A stretch of DNA of 64,000 nucleotides from NCBI RefSeq assembly GCF_002872335.1, contig NZ_NJAG01000001.1, positions 124,001 through 188,000 on the forward strand, read 5' to 3'. A program made the translations under genes and the position numbers. Shown one piece after another: positions 1 through 8,299 of this stretch. This stretch comes from Siphonobacter sp. BAB-5405. Lineage in GTDB: Bacteria > Bacteroidota > Bacteroidia > Cytophagales > Spirosomataceae. Under the pieces are notes generated by a model. It worked only from the letters and a program-made list of their open reading frames with translations. It ran no database searches and was not told the origin of the DNA. The stretch's first letter is position 1. Each line of letters opens with the position of its first letter.

Positions 1-2
1 TG

Positions 3-1088
3 GGAGCTCTGGGCTGGAACGGCTTCCTGACGTTTGCCATTCTGTACTACATCGTTCCTAAACTCTGGAAAACGGAATTGTACTCGAAACGAATGGTAAA
101 TATTCACTTCTGGCTGGGTACGCTCGGCATCCTGTTCTATGCCGTACCGATGTACATTTCCGGCTTTACGCAGGGCATGATGTGGAAAGAATTTACGCCC
201 GAAGGCACGCTGAAATATCCCGCTTTCCTCGAAACAACGCTTCAACTGTTACCCATGCACATGATGCGGGCCGCGGGTGGCGTCATTTACCTGGGCGGTG
301 CCATCCTGATGGCCTTCAACCTTTTCAAAACGATGGCTCAGGGTAGTTTCCAGGCCAATGAAGCGGCTGAAGCTCCGGCTCTTACGCCTGAGTACGTAGC
401 TACGGGTGGTGACACCTACTGGCACCGCGTTCTTGAACGTCGCCCCATGCAATTGCTGGCCGGCTCGCTGATCGTGATTCTGATCGGTACGGTGCTGGAA
501 ATCATTCCGACGTTTACGGTTGAATCCAACGTAGAAACCATTGCCGCGGTACAGCCCTATACGCCGCTGGAATTGCAGGGTCGGGATTTGTACATCCGTG
601 AAGGCTGTAATAACTGCCACAGTCAGATGGTACGGCCCTTCCGCTCGGAAACGGAGCGATACGGTGAATATTCGAAAGCCGGCGAGTTCGTATATGACCA
701 CCCGTTCTTATGGGGATCGAAGCGTACGGGTCCGGATTTACACCGCGAAGGATTCAAATATCCCGACTCCTGGCACTACCACCACATGAACGATCCGACG
801 ACGATGTCACCTGGTTCCATCATGCCGCCGTACCCCTGGTTACTGACCCAGAAGCTGGATAACAGTCAGCTGGAAGCGAAGCTGAAAACGATGCAATCCC
901 TGGGCGTTCCCTACGATGATTACGCCATCAGCGACGCTCAGGCGAATGCCCAGCAACAGGCCGAAGGGATTACCAATCGCCTGAAAGCCGAGGGCATCAA
1001 GATTCAGTCCGACAAAGAAATTATCGCCCTGATTGCGTACCTGCAACGACTCGGTACGGACATAAAAAACGCTCAGGCCGCTAAATAG
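3..1088 (+). CDS. ccoNO: cbb3-type cytochrome c oxidase, fused subunits I/II (CcoN-CcoO), 5' truncated
   Basis: Terminal oxidase of the high-affinity cbb3 family in the inner membrane. The frame is open from base 3, so the gene starts upstream of the window. The first ~90 codons are the last helices of the CcoN-type haem-copper subunit (GFLTFAILYYIVP, then a stretch ending PMHMMRAAGGVIYLGG). A hydrophobic helix at about 450-500 leads into a CcoO-type domain with one c-type haem site, CNNCH, encoded at 606-620, followed by QMVRPF. Further on, SPGSIMPPYPWLL is the usual CcoO region supplying the axial methionine. Fusion of CcoN and CcoO is common in Bacteroidota. ccoQ, ccoP, ccoG and ccoH follow in order. 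The apparent TTG start at 78 is internal and should not be used. Confidence 0.95.
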   Translation, partial: GALGWNGFLTFAILYYIVPKLWKTELYSKRMVNIHFWLGTLGILFYAVPMYISGFTQGMMWKEFTPEGTLKYPAFLETTLQLLPMHMMRAAGGVIYLGGAILMAFNLFKTMAQGSFQANEAAEAPALTPEYVATGGDTYWHRVLERRPMQLLAGSLIVILIGTVLEIIPTFTVESNVETIAAVQPYTPLELQGRDLYIREGCNNCHSQMVRPFRSETERYGEYSKAGEFVYDHPFLWGSKRTGPDLHREGFKYPDSWHYHHMNDPTTMSPGSIMPPYPWLLTQKLDNSQLEAKLKTMQSLGVPYDDYAISDAQANAQQQAEGITNRLKAEGIKIQSDKEIIALIAYLQRLGTDIKNAQAAK

Positions 1089-1214
1089 ACATTGGTTGGA
1101 GGTTGTTTGTTGCTGGTTCGTAGTTCAACACTTCATCAACAAACCATTACCGGGGACCGCCATCCCTACCAACAACGAACAACCACCAGCTAAAAACTAA
1201 CAATCAAACCAACC

Positions 1215-1373
1215 ATGTTTCGCAACCTTGTTACCCAACTTCAGGGAGCTGATTTCTACATGATTTCCTCGCTTCTGATTTTCGTTGCCTTCTTTGTTAC
1301 GGTGAGTCTGTTTGCCTTACTGACGGATAAAAATCACCTTCAGGAAATGAGCAAAATGCCTTTGGAGAAATAA
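1215..1373 (+). CDS. ccoQ: Small cbb3 oxidase subunit, CcoQ-like (52 aa)
   Basis: A 52-residue protein starting MFRNLVTQLQGADFY, with one hydrophobic helix (about residues 16-37) and a charged tail ending MSKMPLEK. Small single-helix proteins in this position between ccoO and ccoP are annotated CcoQ and help stabilise the complex. Size, topology and position all fit, but sequence similarity in this family is weak. The start codon follows an A-rich stretch. The gene lies between two spacers that each contain an imperfect inverted repeat. Confidence 0.75.
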   Translation: MFRNLVTQLQGADFYMISSLLIFVAFFVTVSLFALLTDKNHLQEMSKMPLEK

Positions 1374-1485
1374 GCTTCTCAGTTTACAGTTGTCGGTTTA
1401 CTGTTTTCAGTTTCGTAGTACCCGTTTGAACAAAGTCACCCCCTGAAAAGGGTGAACTGTAAACTGTCTTTTAACCCCTACTTTC

Positions 1486-2277
1486 ATGAACTTTGAGATA
1501 AAAACCGGCGAGGATCTTTTCCTTATTGTGGTTCTCTGCTGCCTGATCTTGGGAGCGTTGGCTCTGATGGTCACGACGCTTCATTTGTATTTGACCGTTA
1601 AACAGGCTTTCCCTGATCAGACCAAAAAGGAACTGGAAGAGCAATACCAGTACAGCAGTTTCTGGCATCGGATCATGGGCCTTCGTCCTACGGCCATGAA
1701 TGCCCAGCTGATGCTTGAGCACGCCCCCGATGATATTCAGGAACTGGATAACCCCACACCGGGGTGGTTTATGGCCCTGTTCTACGGCACCATCGTTTGT
1801 GCCATCGGTTACATGCTCTACTACCACGTGCTTGGCCCCGGTGATGTAATGAATCAGGAGTATACGACCGAGATGGCCGTTGCCGAGAAAGCCCACGAAG
1901 CATACCTGAAAAAATTTGCCAATTCGGTTAACGAGTCGAACGTGACGATCCTACGCGACGAAAAAGCAATCGAAGCGGGGAAGAAAATCTTCGATCAGAA
2001 CTGTACGGCCTGTCACGGTGCCGCGGGGGAAGGAAAAGTAGGCCCGAACCTGACGGATAACTACTGGCTGCACGGCGGTACGATCAACGCCGTATTCAAA
2101 ACCATTGCCGAAGGTGTTCCCGACAAAGGGATGCTTTCCTGGAAAAAACAGTTGAATCCCATTCAGATTCAGCAGGTATCCAGCTATATTTTTTCCTTAC
2201 AGGGCACGAAACCGGCCGGAGCCAAAGAGCCGCAGGGAGAGGAAGTAAAGACGGTTCCTGAAGTTGCCAAACGCTAA
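1486..2277 (+). CDS. ccoP: cbb3-type oxidase subunit III, CcoP-like c-type cytochrome
   Basis: Membrane-anchored cytochrome c subunit that passes electrons to the cbb3 oxidase. Two hydrophobic helices are visible (about residues 11-35 and 86-106), the second preceded by the CcoP signature region DNPTPGWF. The periplasmic C-terminal domain holds one CXXCH, CTACH at about residues 173-177, followed by GPNLTD and WLHGG, with M near ...GMLSWKK as a possible sixth ligand. Classical CcoP has two haem c sites; only one is visible here, as in many Bacteroidota homologues. The charged tail after YIFSLQG is low complexity. It sits between ccoQ and ccoG in the operon. Confidence 0.92.
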   Translation: MNFEIKTGEDLFLIVVLCCLILGALALMVTTLHLYLTVKQAFPDQTKKELEEQYQYSSFWHRIMGLRPTAMNAQLMLEHAPDDIQELDNPTPGWFMALFYGTIVCAIGYMLYYHVLGPGDVMNQEYTTEMAVAEKAHEAYLKKFANSVNESNVTILRDEKAIEAGKKIFDQNCTACHGAAGEGKVGPNLTDNYWLHGGTINAVFKTIAEGVPDKGMLSWKKQLNPIQIQQVSSYIFSLQGTKPAGAKEPQGEEVKTVPEVAKR

Positions 2278-2281
2278 GGTC

Positions 2282-3667
2282 ATGTTCACCATAGATGAAG
2301 ATATAGAGTTTCTTGCCCACGGGGCGGTCTCGGGTCAGCGAAAGTATCCCCGCTGGCCCGAAGGCGGCCGCCTGCTGCGGTGGCGGGAAATCGTAGCGGG
2401 CGTTCTGCTACTGATTCTTTTTGGTCTTCCCTGGCTGGAGATTGAGGGGCATCCGCTATTTCTGTTCAACGTACTCGAACGTCAGTTTATCTTCTTTGGC
2501 GTACCCTTCTGGCCGCAGGATTTTCACCTGGTAGCCCTGGGTCTACTGGCGTTCATTGTTTTCATCATCGTATTTACGGTGGCCTTCGGACGAATCTGGT
2601 GCGGTTGGGCCTGTCCACAAACGATTTTTATGGAAATGGTTTTCCGGCGAATCGAACAGTGGATTGAAGGCGACTTTAAAGCTCAGCAACGCCTGACAGC
2701 CGCTCCCTGGACCGCCGAAAAAATCCGGAAACGCGTACTAAAACATGGTCTGTTTTTCCTCATCGCTTTTGCCATTTCGAATACTTTTCTGGCGTACGTC
2801 ATTGGCAAAGACGAATTGATCCAGATTCAGACCGATAACCCTGCCAACCATTTAGGCGGACTGGCGGCTTTACTGATCTTTACGCTGATTTTTTATTTCG
2901 TCTTTGCCCGGTTACGGGAAATGGTCTGCGTGGTGATCTGTCCCTACGGACGTTTACAGGGCGTTTTGCTTGACAAAAAATCCATCGTCGTCGCCTATGA
3001 TTACGTACGGGGCGAACCCCGGGGAAAACTTCGGAAGCAGTCTACCGAAGTCAAAGGCGATTGCGTAGATTGCTCCCTCTGCGTACAGGTTTGTCCAACG
3101 GGCATCGACATTCGCAAGGGTACGCAACTGGAATGCATCAACTGTACCGCCTGTATCGACGCCTGCGACGGCGTGATGGATAAAATCAGTAAGCCTCATG
3201 GGCTGATTCGATACGCTTCGCAGGAAGGTATCGAGCAGGGAAAGAAATTCCAGTTTACGGGACGGCTCAAAGCCTATACGCTGGTTCTGATTCTTTTACT
3301 GGGCGGCTTGGGCTACCTGCTTCTGACCCGAAAAGCCATCGAAACGACGGTACTGCGAGCTTCGGGACTTACTTTTCAGCAGCAGGCCAACGGTCAGATT
3401 TCCAATCTGTATACGGTAGAAGTACTTAACAAAACGTTCAAGCCGGTTGCGTTGGAATTTAAAGTCAAAAATCCGGGCTTCTCGTTACAGTACGTAGGTC
3501 AGCCCCTACAAACGGCACAACCGGGTACGTTTACCAAAAGCTCCTTCTTTTTGCTAACGCCCGCGAAAGGCATTCAGGAAAATAAAACGCCGCTCACGAT
3601 TGAAGTACGGGCGAACGGTCAGCTGATGCAGGAAGTAAAAACGAATTTCATGGGTCCGGTTTTGTAG
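2282..3667 (+). CDS. ccoG: Cytochrome c oxidase accessory protein CcoG (FixG/RdxA family)
   Basis: Polytopic membrane ferredoxin required for cbb3 oxidase assembly, thought to act in copper reduction. N-terminal helices surround the conserved CGWACPQTIFMEMVFRRIE motif and a later CVVICPYGRLQG motif. Two 4Fe-4S clusters follow: CVDCSLCVQVCPTGID and CINCTACIDACD. A C-terminal membrane helix (KAYTLVLILLLGGLGYLLL) precedes an Ig-like periplasmic domain, as in FixG. The frame is open further upstream with a TTG at 2264, but the ATG at 2282 (MFTIDEDIEF) begins just after the ccoP stop and gives the usual length of 461 aa. Probably cotranscribed with ccoP. Confidence 0.94.
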   Translation: MFTIDEDIEFLAHGAVSGQRKYPRWPEGGRLLRWREIVAGVLLLILFGLPWLEIEGHPLFLFNVLERQFIFFGVPFWPQDFHLVALGLLAFIVFIIVFTVAFGRIWCGWACPQTIFMEMVFRRIEQWIEGDFKAQQRLTAAPWTAEKIRKRVLKHGLFFLIAFAISNTFLAYVIGKDELIQIQTDNPANHLGGLAALLIFTLIFYFVFARLREMVCVVICPYGRLQGVLLDKKSIVVAYDYVRGEPRGKLRKQSTEVKGDCVDCSLCVQVCPTGIDIRKGTQLECINCTACIDACDGVMDKISKPHGLIRYASQEGIEQGKKFQFTGRLKAYTLVLILLLGGLGYLLLTRKAIETTVLRASGLTFQQQANGQISNLYTVEVLNKTFKPVALEFKVKNPGFSLQYVGQPLQTAQPGTFTKSSFFLLTPAKGIQENKTPLTIEVRANGQLMQEVKTNFMGPVL

Positions 3668-3726
3668 TTTTTCAGAAAGCATATCCACTTTCTGAAAACT
3701 GAAAACCACTAACCAACAACTAAGCT

Positions 3727-4152
3727 ATGAACTGGGGCAAATCCATTATTCTGGCCTTTATTCTCTTCGGTAGTTTCATTGGTTTTCTGGTCTACCGAAT
3801 GATGCGTACACAGGTAGATCTGGTACGACCTGATTACTACCAAACCGAAATGGCTTACCAACAGCAAATTGATCGCGTAGCCCATAGTAAGGCCGCCAAA
3901 GAGCTGGTCACCATGCAGTACCGTCCGCAAACGCAGCAGGTGCAGTTTTCCGTACCGAACGCAGTACAGGAAGGCAAGATTCAGTTCTTCCGCCCTTCTG
4001 ATGCCAAGCTGGACTTCACCGTCGCCGTGCGACCCGGTGCCGCTGCCCAGACCATCTCTACCGAAACCCTAAAAACGGGTTACTGGCGGGTAAAAGTTAC
4101 CTGGTCAGACGGTAAGCAGGAGTACTACACCGAAGAAGAAATCATTATTTGA
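3727..4152 (+). CDS. ccoH: CcoH (FixH family) cbb3 oxidase assembly protein
   Basis: A 141-residue protein with one N-terminal membrane helix (residues 5-24), then the family hallmark DLVRPDYYQTEMAYQQQIDR, then a small periplasmic beta domain ending KQEYYTEEEIII. FixH/CcoH proteins help assemble cbb3 oxidase. The position directly after ccoG is the standard arrangement. The spacer upstream forms a hairpin (AGTTTTTCAGAAAG / CTTTCTGAAAACT, 3666-3700). Confidence 0.9.
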   Translation: MNWGKSIILAFILFGSFIGFLVYRMMRTQVDLVRPDYYQTEMAYQQQIDRVAHSKAAKELVTMQYRPQTQQVQFSVPNAVQEGKIQFFRPSDAKLDFTVAVRPGAAAQTISTETLKTGYWRVKVTWSDGKQEYYTEEEIII

Positions 4153-4233
4153 GATAATAGATGATAACGTTTAGAGGATAGGTAAAAACGTCTTTAGTCT
4201 GTCCTCTATCATCTCTATTCTTTATCCATTCCC

Positions 4234-4899
4234 ATGGTTCTCGCCTTTCTCACCGGACTTCTTTCCAGCATTCACTGCGTCGGCATGTGTGGCCCAATTG
4301 CTCTGGCCTTACCCGTGGGTGGTTTGTCGGAAGGACGGATGCTACTGGCTCGACTGAGTTACAACCTGGCCCGAACGCTGAGTTACGGGTTATTGGGCTT
4401 GCTGGTAGGATTTGTGGGCGAACGCGTATCCATTCTCGGCTGGCAACAATACCTTTCGCTGCTGGCGGGAGTACTGATGGCAGGCTTCGTGATAGCCGAT
4501 CGCTGGATTGGCTTTAGTCCCTTCGCACAGCTGAAATCAACTTTTAGTAAGCTATTACAGCAGAAAACCTGGATGGCGTACGTGGGCGTTGGGTTTATCA
4601 ACGGCTGGTTGCCCTGTGGGATGGTATACGTGGCACTGGCGGGAGCTCTGGCGGCTGCAACGCCCGTTCAGGGTATGCTCTGGATGCTGGCATATGGGGC
4701 AGGCACCATTCCGGCGATGCTGGCCGTGGGCTGGGTTTGGCAGTGGGTGAGTTTACCTGTACGCCGAACGTTGAACCGCTGGGTACCCGTACTGACGCTG
4801 GCGATTGCGTTGCTGTTTGTCTGGCGGGGACTGGGATTGAATTTGCCGTCTCGTCCGGGTTTGCCTTCGGCGGGGGTTCCGGTTTGTCATGAAAAGTAG
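4234..4899 (+). CDS. Sulfite exporter TauE/SafE (DsbD_2-like) family membrane protein
   Basis: A 221-residue polytopic membrane protein with about six helices. The conserved HCVGMCGPIALALP near the N-terminus and WLPCGMVYVALAGAL near residue 130 carry the paired cysteines of the DsbD_2/UreH-like transmembrane family. Members next to cco genes are thought to act in copper or haem delivery to cbb3 oxidase; here that role rests on position only. The TAG stop at 4897-4899 lies inside the first arm of a REP palindrome (4896-4910), so a mobile hairpin forms the end of the gene. It probably closes the operon. Confidence 0.85.
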   Translation: MVLAFLTGLLSSIHCVGMCGPIALALPVGGLSEGRMLLARLSYNLARTLSYGLLGLLVGFVGERVSILGWQQYLSLLAGVLMAGFVIADRWIGFSPFAQLKSTFSKLLQQKTWMAYVGVGFINGWLPCGMVYVALAGALAAATPVQGMLWMLAYGAGTIPAMLAVGWVWQWVSLPVRRTLNRWVPVLTLAIALLFVWRGLGLNLPSRPGLPSAGVPVCHEK

Positions 4900-5135
4900 G
4901 CACAGCCTACTAATTTGATCATCCGTAGCGGATGCTACGGATAACGGGATTTGGTTACCTGACGGGAAGGTTCACATTGGCTTGGCTGTAGCTTATGGCA
5001 TTTTTTGCCAAGCAACTGGTTGAGAAACACGCCTTTCCAGCTCTTCAGCAAACCTATCCTTAACATAACTCTTCCCACGCAGCGAGTTGTTCGTAGCATC
5101 CGCTACGAACCATCTAATTTGTAGGCTGTGCCTAC
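4896..5135. repeat. Inverted pair of REP units (BIME-like) beside the RAYT gene
   Basis: Two copies of the same double hairpin face each other. The left copy has GTAGGC-ACA-GCCTAC at 4896-4910 and TCCGTAGC-GGAT-GCTACGGA at 4922-4941. The right copy, on the other strand, has TTCGTAGC-ATCC-GCTACGAA at 5090-5109 and GTAGGC-TGT-GCCTAC at 5121-5135. About 150 bases of unrelated sequence lie between. The RAYT transposase gene starts 54 bases further on. Related units occur at 17422, 26462, 26624 and 54832. RAYT/REP systems in other bacteria have this same head-to-head arrangement. Confidence 0.9.
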
Positions 5136-5188
5136 CCCACTGATTCAACGGTACACACGAAATAAACTACCCGCGGTTTCTTTGCTGC

Positions 5189-5743
5189 ATGATCTTCAAA
5201 CCTTATCAATTCAGTAATCCTCGGGGTATTTATTTTATCAGTTTCGCAACGGTTTACTGGATCGATGTATTCACCCGAATTCATTACCGAACCATCTTTC
5301 TGGATAGTCTAACGTTTTGCCAGCAACACAAAGGCTTACGCCTTCATGCCTGGTGCCTCATGAGTAATCACGTGCACCTCATCATTAGTGCAGCAAAGGA
5401 TTTTAACCTTTCTGATATACTCCGGGATTTAAAGCGGCATACGGCTACTACGCTCATAGAAGCGATTAAAGAAGATCCGGAAAGTCGGAAAGAGTGGATG
5501 CTCTGGATGTTCCAGCGAGCGGCTCATCACAACAAACGCAATGACGATTACCAGTTCTGGCAACAGGATAATCATGCGGAAGAACTCATCACGCCCCGCT
5601 TTACGAAACAAAAATTAAATTACCTGCATCAGAATCCGGTAGTGGCCGGATGGGTTGATACGCCTGAACATTTCCTCTACAGCAGTGCCCGGGATTATAC
5701 CGGATTTGGAAAAGGATTACTGGAGATTGTATTTCTTTTCTGA
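5189..5743 (+). CDS. REP-associated tyrosine transposase (RAYT, IS200-like)
   Basis: Single-strand DNA transposase of the IS200/Y1 HUH family. The core motif WCLMSNHVHLII (about residues 56-67) carries the HUH metal-binding histidines. KLNYLHQNPVVAGWV and FLYSSARDYTG near the C-terminus match the conserved tail of RAYT proteins. At 184 aa it is full length and intact. RAYTs are thought to have spread REP hairpins and are usually single-copy and domesticated. The REP pair immediately upstream is its likely substrate. It is preceded by the weak promoter-like string TTTCTTTGC just before ATG. Downstream it abuts a fragment of a dehydrogenase gene. Confidence 0.92.
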   Translation: MIFKPYQFSNPRGIYFISFATVYWIDVFTRIHYRTIFLDSLTFCQQHKGLRLHAWCLMSNHVHLIISAAKDFNLSDILRDLKRHTATTLIEAIKEDPESRKEWMLWMFQRAAHHNKRNDDYQFWQQDNHAEELITPRFTKQKLNYLHQNPVVAGWVDTPEHFLYSSARDYTGFGKGLLEIVFLF

Positions 5744-5828
5744 TTTTGCACCTTCCCTAGCATAGGCTAAAGCAATGGCACGGCCAATGCCGGAGCTCGC
5801 CCCGGTTACAATGGCTAATTTATTGGCT
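5742..5828 (-). pseudogene. N-terminal remnant of a short-chain dehydrogenase (SDR)
   Basis: Reading the minus strand from about 5828 gives NKLAIVTGASSGIGRAIALA followed by YAREGAKS. That is the first strand, the NAD(P)-binding TGxxxGIG motif and the following helix of a classical SDR. No start codon is present, an in-frame TGA lies a few codons upstream, and the frame is lost beside the RAYT stop codon at 5743. Only about 28 codons remain of a roughly 250-codon gene, so it is a decayed stump, possibly broken when the RAYT unit arrived. Confidence 0.8.
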
Positions 5829-5963
5829 AGACTGTGTCAGTACAACAGAATCTGTATCTGGAAATTTTGTCTCATTTACAGCCTCTCAGCAGGAAAGGTT
5901 AAGTTTAAAAGCTTATAAGTGTATAAATTTTTATTTGTAACAAACAACTAGTTCAGATTTTCT

Positions 5964-6452
5964 ATGAATACTTATGTTACAGGATTGCTTTTTCTTTTGC
6001 TTTCCAGCTCCTGTTTCGGCCAAGACTACTCCTTGCCCACGGGTGACTACATGGATACCACTTATCAGATGAGTTCGAAATGTTCTTCCTGTCGTATCGT
6101 TTACTATTATCACATTAATGCGAAATATCCTAAAAGCTCAGCGACCTTACGAACCGAGGTTAACCAGTACTTACTTGAACGTAAGCGTTCATACCAGGGT
6201 AGCGGCTACGTTACTTTTCGTTTCATGATTGATTGTGAGGGAAAGCGAGTTCAACGGGTACGAGTTTTACAAACCAGTTCCGACTATAAAACTTATCAAT
6301 TTGATAAGGTCTTCGTAAATGATTTATTTGATTTTATAAAAACACTTGATCGATGGCAACCTGGACATTATAAAAACCTGTTCCCTGTCAATTACTTAAC
6401 TTATTTATCTTTTAAAATTCACGATGGAAAAGTTATTGCTGTACTACCTTAA
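5964..6452 (+). CDS. Secreted protein with TonB C-terminal-like domain
   Basis: A 162-residue exported protein. The N-terminus (MNTYVTGLLFLLLSSSCFGQ) is a signal peptide; a lipoprotein cut at the SSC cysteine is possible. The pattern GYVTFRFMIDCEGKRVQRVRVL, then LDRWQPGHY and YLSFKIHDGK, resembles the TonB C-terminal fold that Bacteroidota use in many non-TonB secreted proteins (inference from pattern only). Base composition is clearly more AT-rich than neighbouring genes, which suggests acquisition. The next gene overlaps its last 29 bases, so the two are probably translationally coupled. Confidence 0.7.
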   Translation: MNTYVTGLLFLLLSSSCFGQDYSLPTGDYMDTTYQMSSKCSSCRIVYYYHINAKYPKSSATLRTEVNQYLLERKRSYQGSGYVTFRFMIDCEGKRVQRVRVLQTSSDYKTYQFDKVFVNDLFDFIKTLDRWQPGHYKNLFPVNYLTYLSFKIHDGKVIAVLP

Positions 6453-7271
6453 TGTTTTATTTCTTATTTTTTCTTTCTCCCCTAGCCCTGCTCAGCCTTG
6501 CAGTGACTCGGTCGTAACGGATAGTTTGATTCATCATTATCTTGAGAATGGTGCTTTTAAAGTTGGATATAACGATCCCCGTTGGGAAATGTACTGCGAC
6601 AGCCTTATTGCAACCTGTCCAAACATCGCAGTGGCTTACCGTGAGAAAGCAATTCCCTATATAAAATTTGGCGATTTTGGTAAAGCGATGCTCCTCGAAG
6701 ATCAGGCCGTATCGCTTGATCCTCAACAGTGGATTGACTACAGAGCTTTTTTAAAATGCATTTTTACGAGGGACTACGAAGGTGCCCTTAAAGATTTTGA
6801 ACAGGCAGAAATCTATCATCCTATGGCTTCCATAATGGACCATTTTTATCCATTTTATCAGGGCCTTTGTCATTTAGAGCTGGGGAATTACCAAAAAGCT
6901 GAACAATACTTAAGACAAGATGTTTATGCACAAAGAAAAAGTAGAGCAAAAGGTATTCACTTTAATACTTATTTTTATCTGGGCGTAGTATTTTATGAAA
7001 TGAAAAAATATAGCTAGCTGAAAAGTATTTAAAGATGTGTCTGTCCATATACGAGCAACATCCAGATGCCAATTATTACCTAGCTCGTTGTCAGCTTAAA
7101 AAGCAAAAGTTCAATACTGCTTTAAACTACCTAAAACAGGCAAAAAAATATATGCAGGAAGGCTTTACTTGTAATGAAGATAATATTGTCTACTCTAGCT
7201 ACCCACACCAAATTACTACTTATGAAATAGAAGAAGAAATCGATAAAATTAACACTATAAGAATTCATTAA
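6424..7271 (+). pseudogene. TPR-repeat secreted protein, frameshifted
   Basis: The first part (6424-7017) encodes a signal peptide (MEKLLLYYLNVLFLIFSFSPSPAQ) and helical repeats of TPR type (KFGDFGKAMLLEDQAVSLDP, then DYEGALKDFEQAEIYHP, then LGNYQKAEQYLRQD). It stops at a TAG inside TATAGCTAGCTG. Shifting the frame there continues at once with LAEKYLKMCLSIYEQHPDA and a further repeat (FNTALNYLKQAKKYM) to the stop at 7271. One base missing near 7012 explains the break. Either the gene is inactivated or the sequence has an error. AT-rich like its upstream neighbour. A separate start at 7035 for the second half is unlikely, since it would begin inside a repeat. Confidence 0.75.
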
Positions 7272-7413
7272 CCTTTTCTGATGTACATTTATTAGACTTT
7301 GTCTATCTTTAATATAGACGATTGATAATTCCATACTTTTAACGTGATTTACTAGTAGCAATAAAATAAACATTTCTCATGAGCTATACGAATTAATTTT
7401 TAATTACCTGTAT

Positions 7414-8280
7414 ATGCCTGACTCCCTCCCCAGCCGTCCGTTACCAGCCATGACGTATCCTACGGCTCTCCTCATCGAAAAGCTACGCAAGCTTGATCAG
7501 CTTTTGCTGGAACTACTGGAATCGCTAACGCCTGAAGAATGGCAGGCCCAGACCGTAGCCAGACTCTGGAAAGTAAAAGATGTAGCCGCTCACTTACTGG
7601 ATGGTAACATTCGGATCCTGTCTTCACTACGGGATGAGTATCAGGGTGAAAATCCCGATATTCGCTCCTACCAGGATTTGCTGGATTTTCTGAATGGACT
7701 CAATGCCGATTGGGTAAAGGCCATGAAACGGGTCAGTCCGCAGGTATTGATCCTGCTCCACCGGATTACGGGACCGATGTACTGCGACTATTACGCCGCC
7801 CTCGATCCGCAGGCAAAAGCCACTTTTCCCGTAGCCTGGGCCGGTGAAGAAGAAAGTCAGAACGGGATGCATATCGCTCGGGAGTACACCGAAAAATGGC
7901 TGCATCAACAGCAGATACGAGCTGCCGTACATAAACCGGGCTTATTGACGCAGGAGTTTTTTCACCCCTTCATCGACGTCTTTATGTATGGCCTGCCCCA
8001 TACGTACCGAAACGTAGAAGCGTCCGAAGGGACTACCCTGAAAGTCACCATCACGACCGAGGCGGGAGGCAGCTGGTATCTGATTCGTCGACCGGATTTC
8101 TGGCAACTGGAACGCGACCCGCAACCGCACTGGGATACCGAAGTGACGCTAACCCCGGAAGTGGCCTGGACCCTGTTTTCGAAAAGTATACGTCCGCATG
8201 AACTCAGTAGTGGTGTGCATATTACCGGTGATGAGGCTTTGGGAAAAGTTGCCCTAGAAATGGTTTCGGTGATGGCGTAA
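7414..8280 (+). CDS. Maleylpyruvate isomerase/DinB-like superfamily protein
   Basis: A 288-residue cytosolic protein. The N-terminal part has LLELLESLTPEEWQAQTVAR followed by WKVKDVAAHLLDGNIR, the four-helix-bundle pattern of the mycothiol-dependent maleylpyruvate isomerase/DinB superfamily, including the conserved WxxxDVxxHL histidine. HIAREYTEKWLHQQQIR supplies the second conserved stretch. The C-terminal 80 residues look like the associated sterol-carrier-like domain. Bacteroidota lack mycothiol, so the substrate or thiol cofactor is unknown. ATGs exist at 7414 and 7450 (MTYPTALL); the second fits the family better. It follows 140 bases of AT-rich DNA with no recognisable gene. Confidence 0.75.
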   Translation: MPDSLPSRPLPAMTYPTALLIEKLRKLDQLLLELLESLTPEEWQAQTVARLWKVKDVAAHLLDGNIRILSSLRDEYQGENPDIRSYQDLLDFLNGLNADWVKAMKRVSPQVLILLHRITGPMYCDYYAALDPQAKATFPVAWAGEEESQNGMHIAREYTEKWLHQQQIRAAVHKPGLLTQEFFHPFIDVFMYGLPHTYRNVEASEGTTLKVTITTEAGGSWYLIRRPDFWQLERDPQPHWDTEVTLTPEVAWTLFSKSIRPHELSSGVHITGDEALGKVALEMVSVMA

Positions 8281-8299
8281 ACCGCCGATAGGTCTCGCT

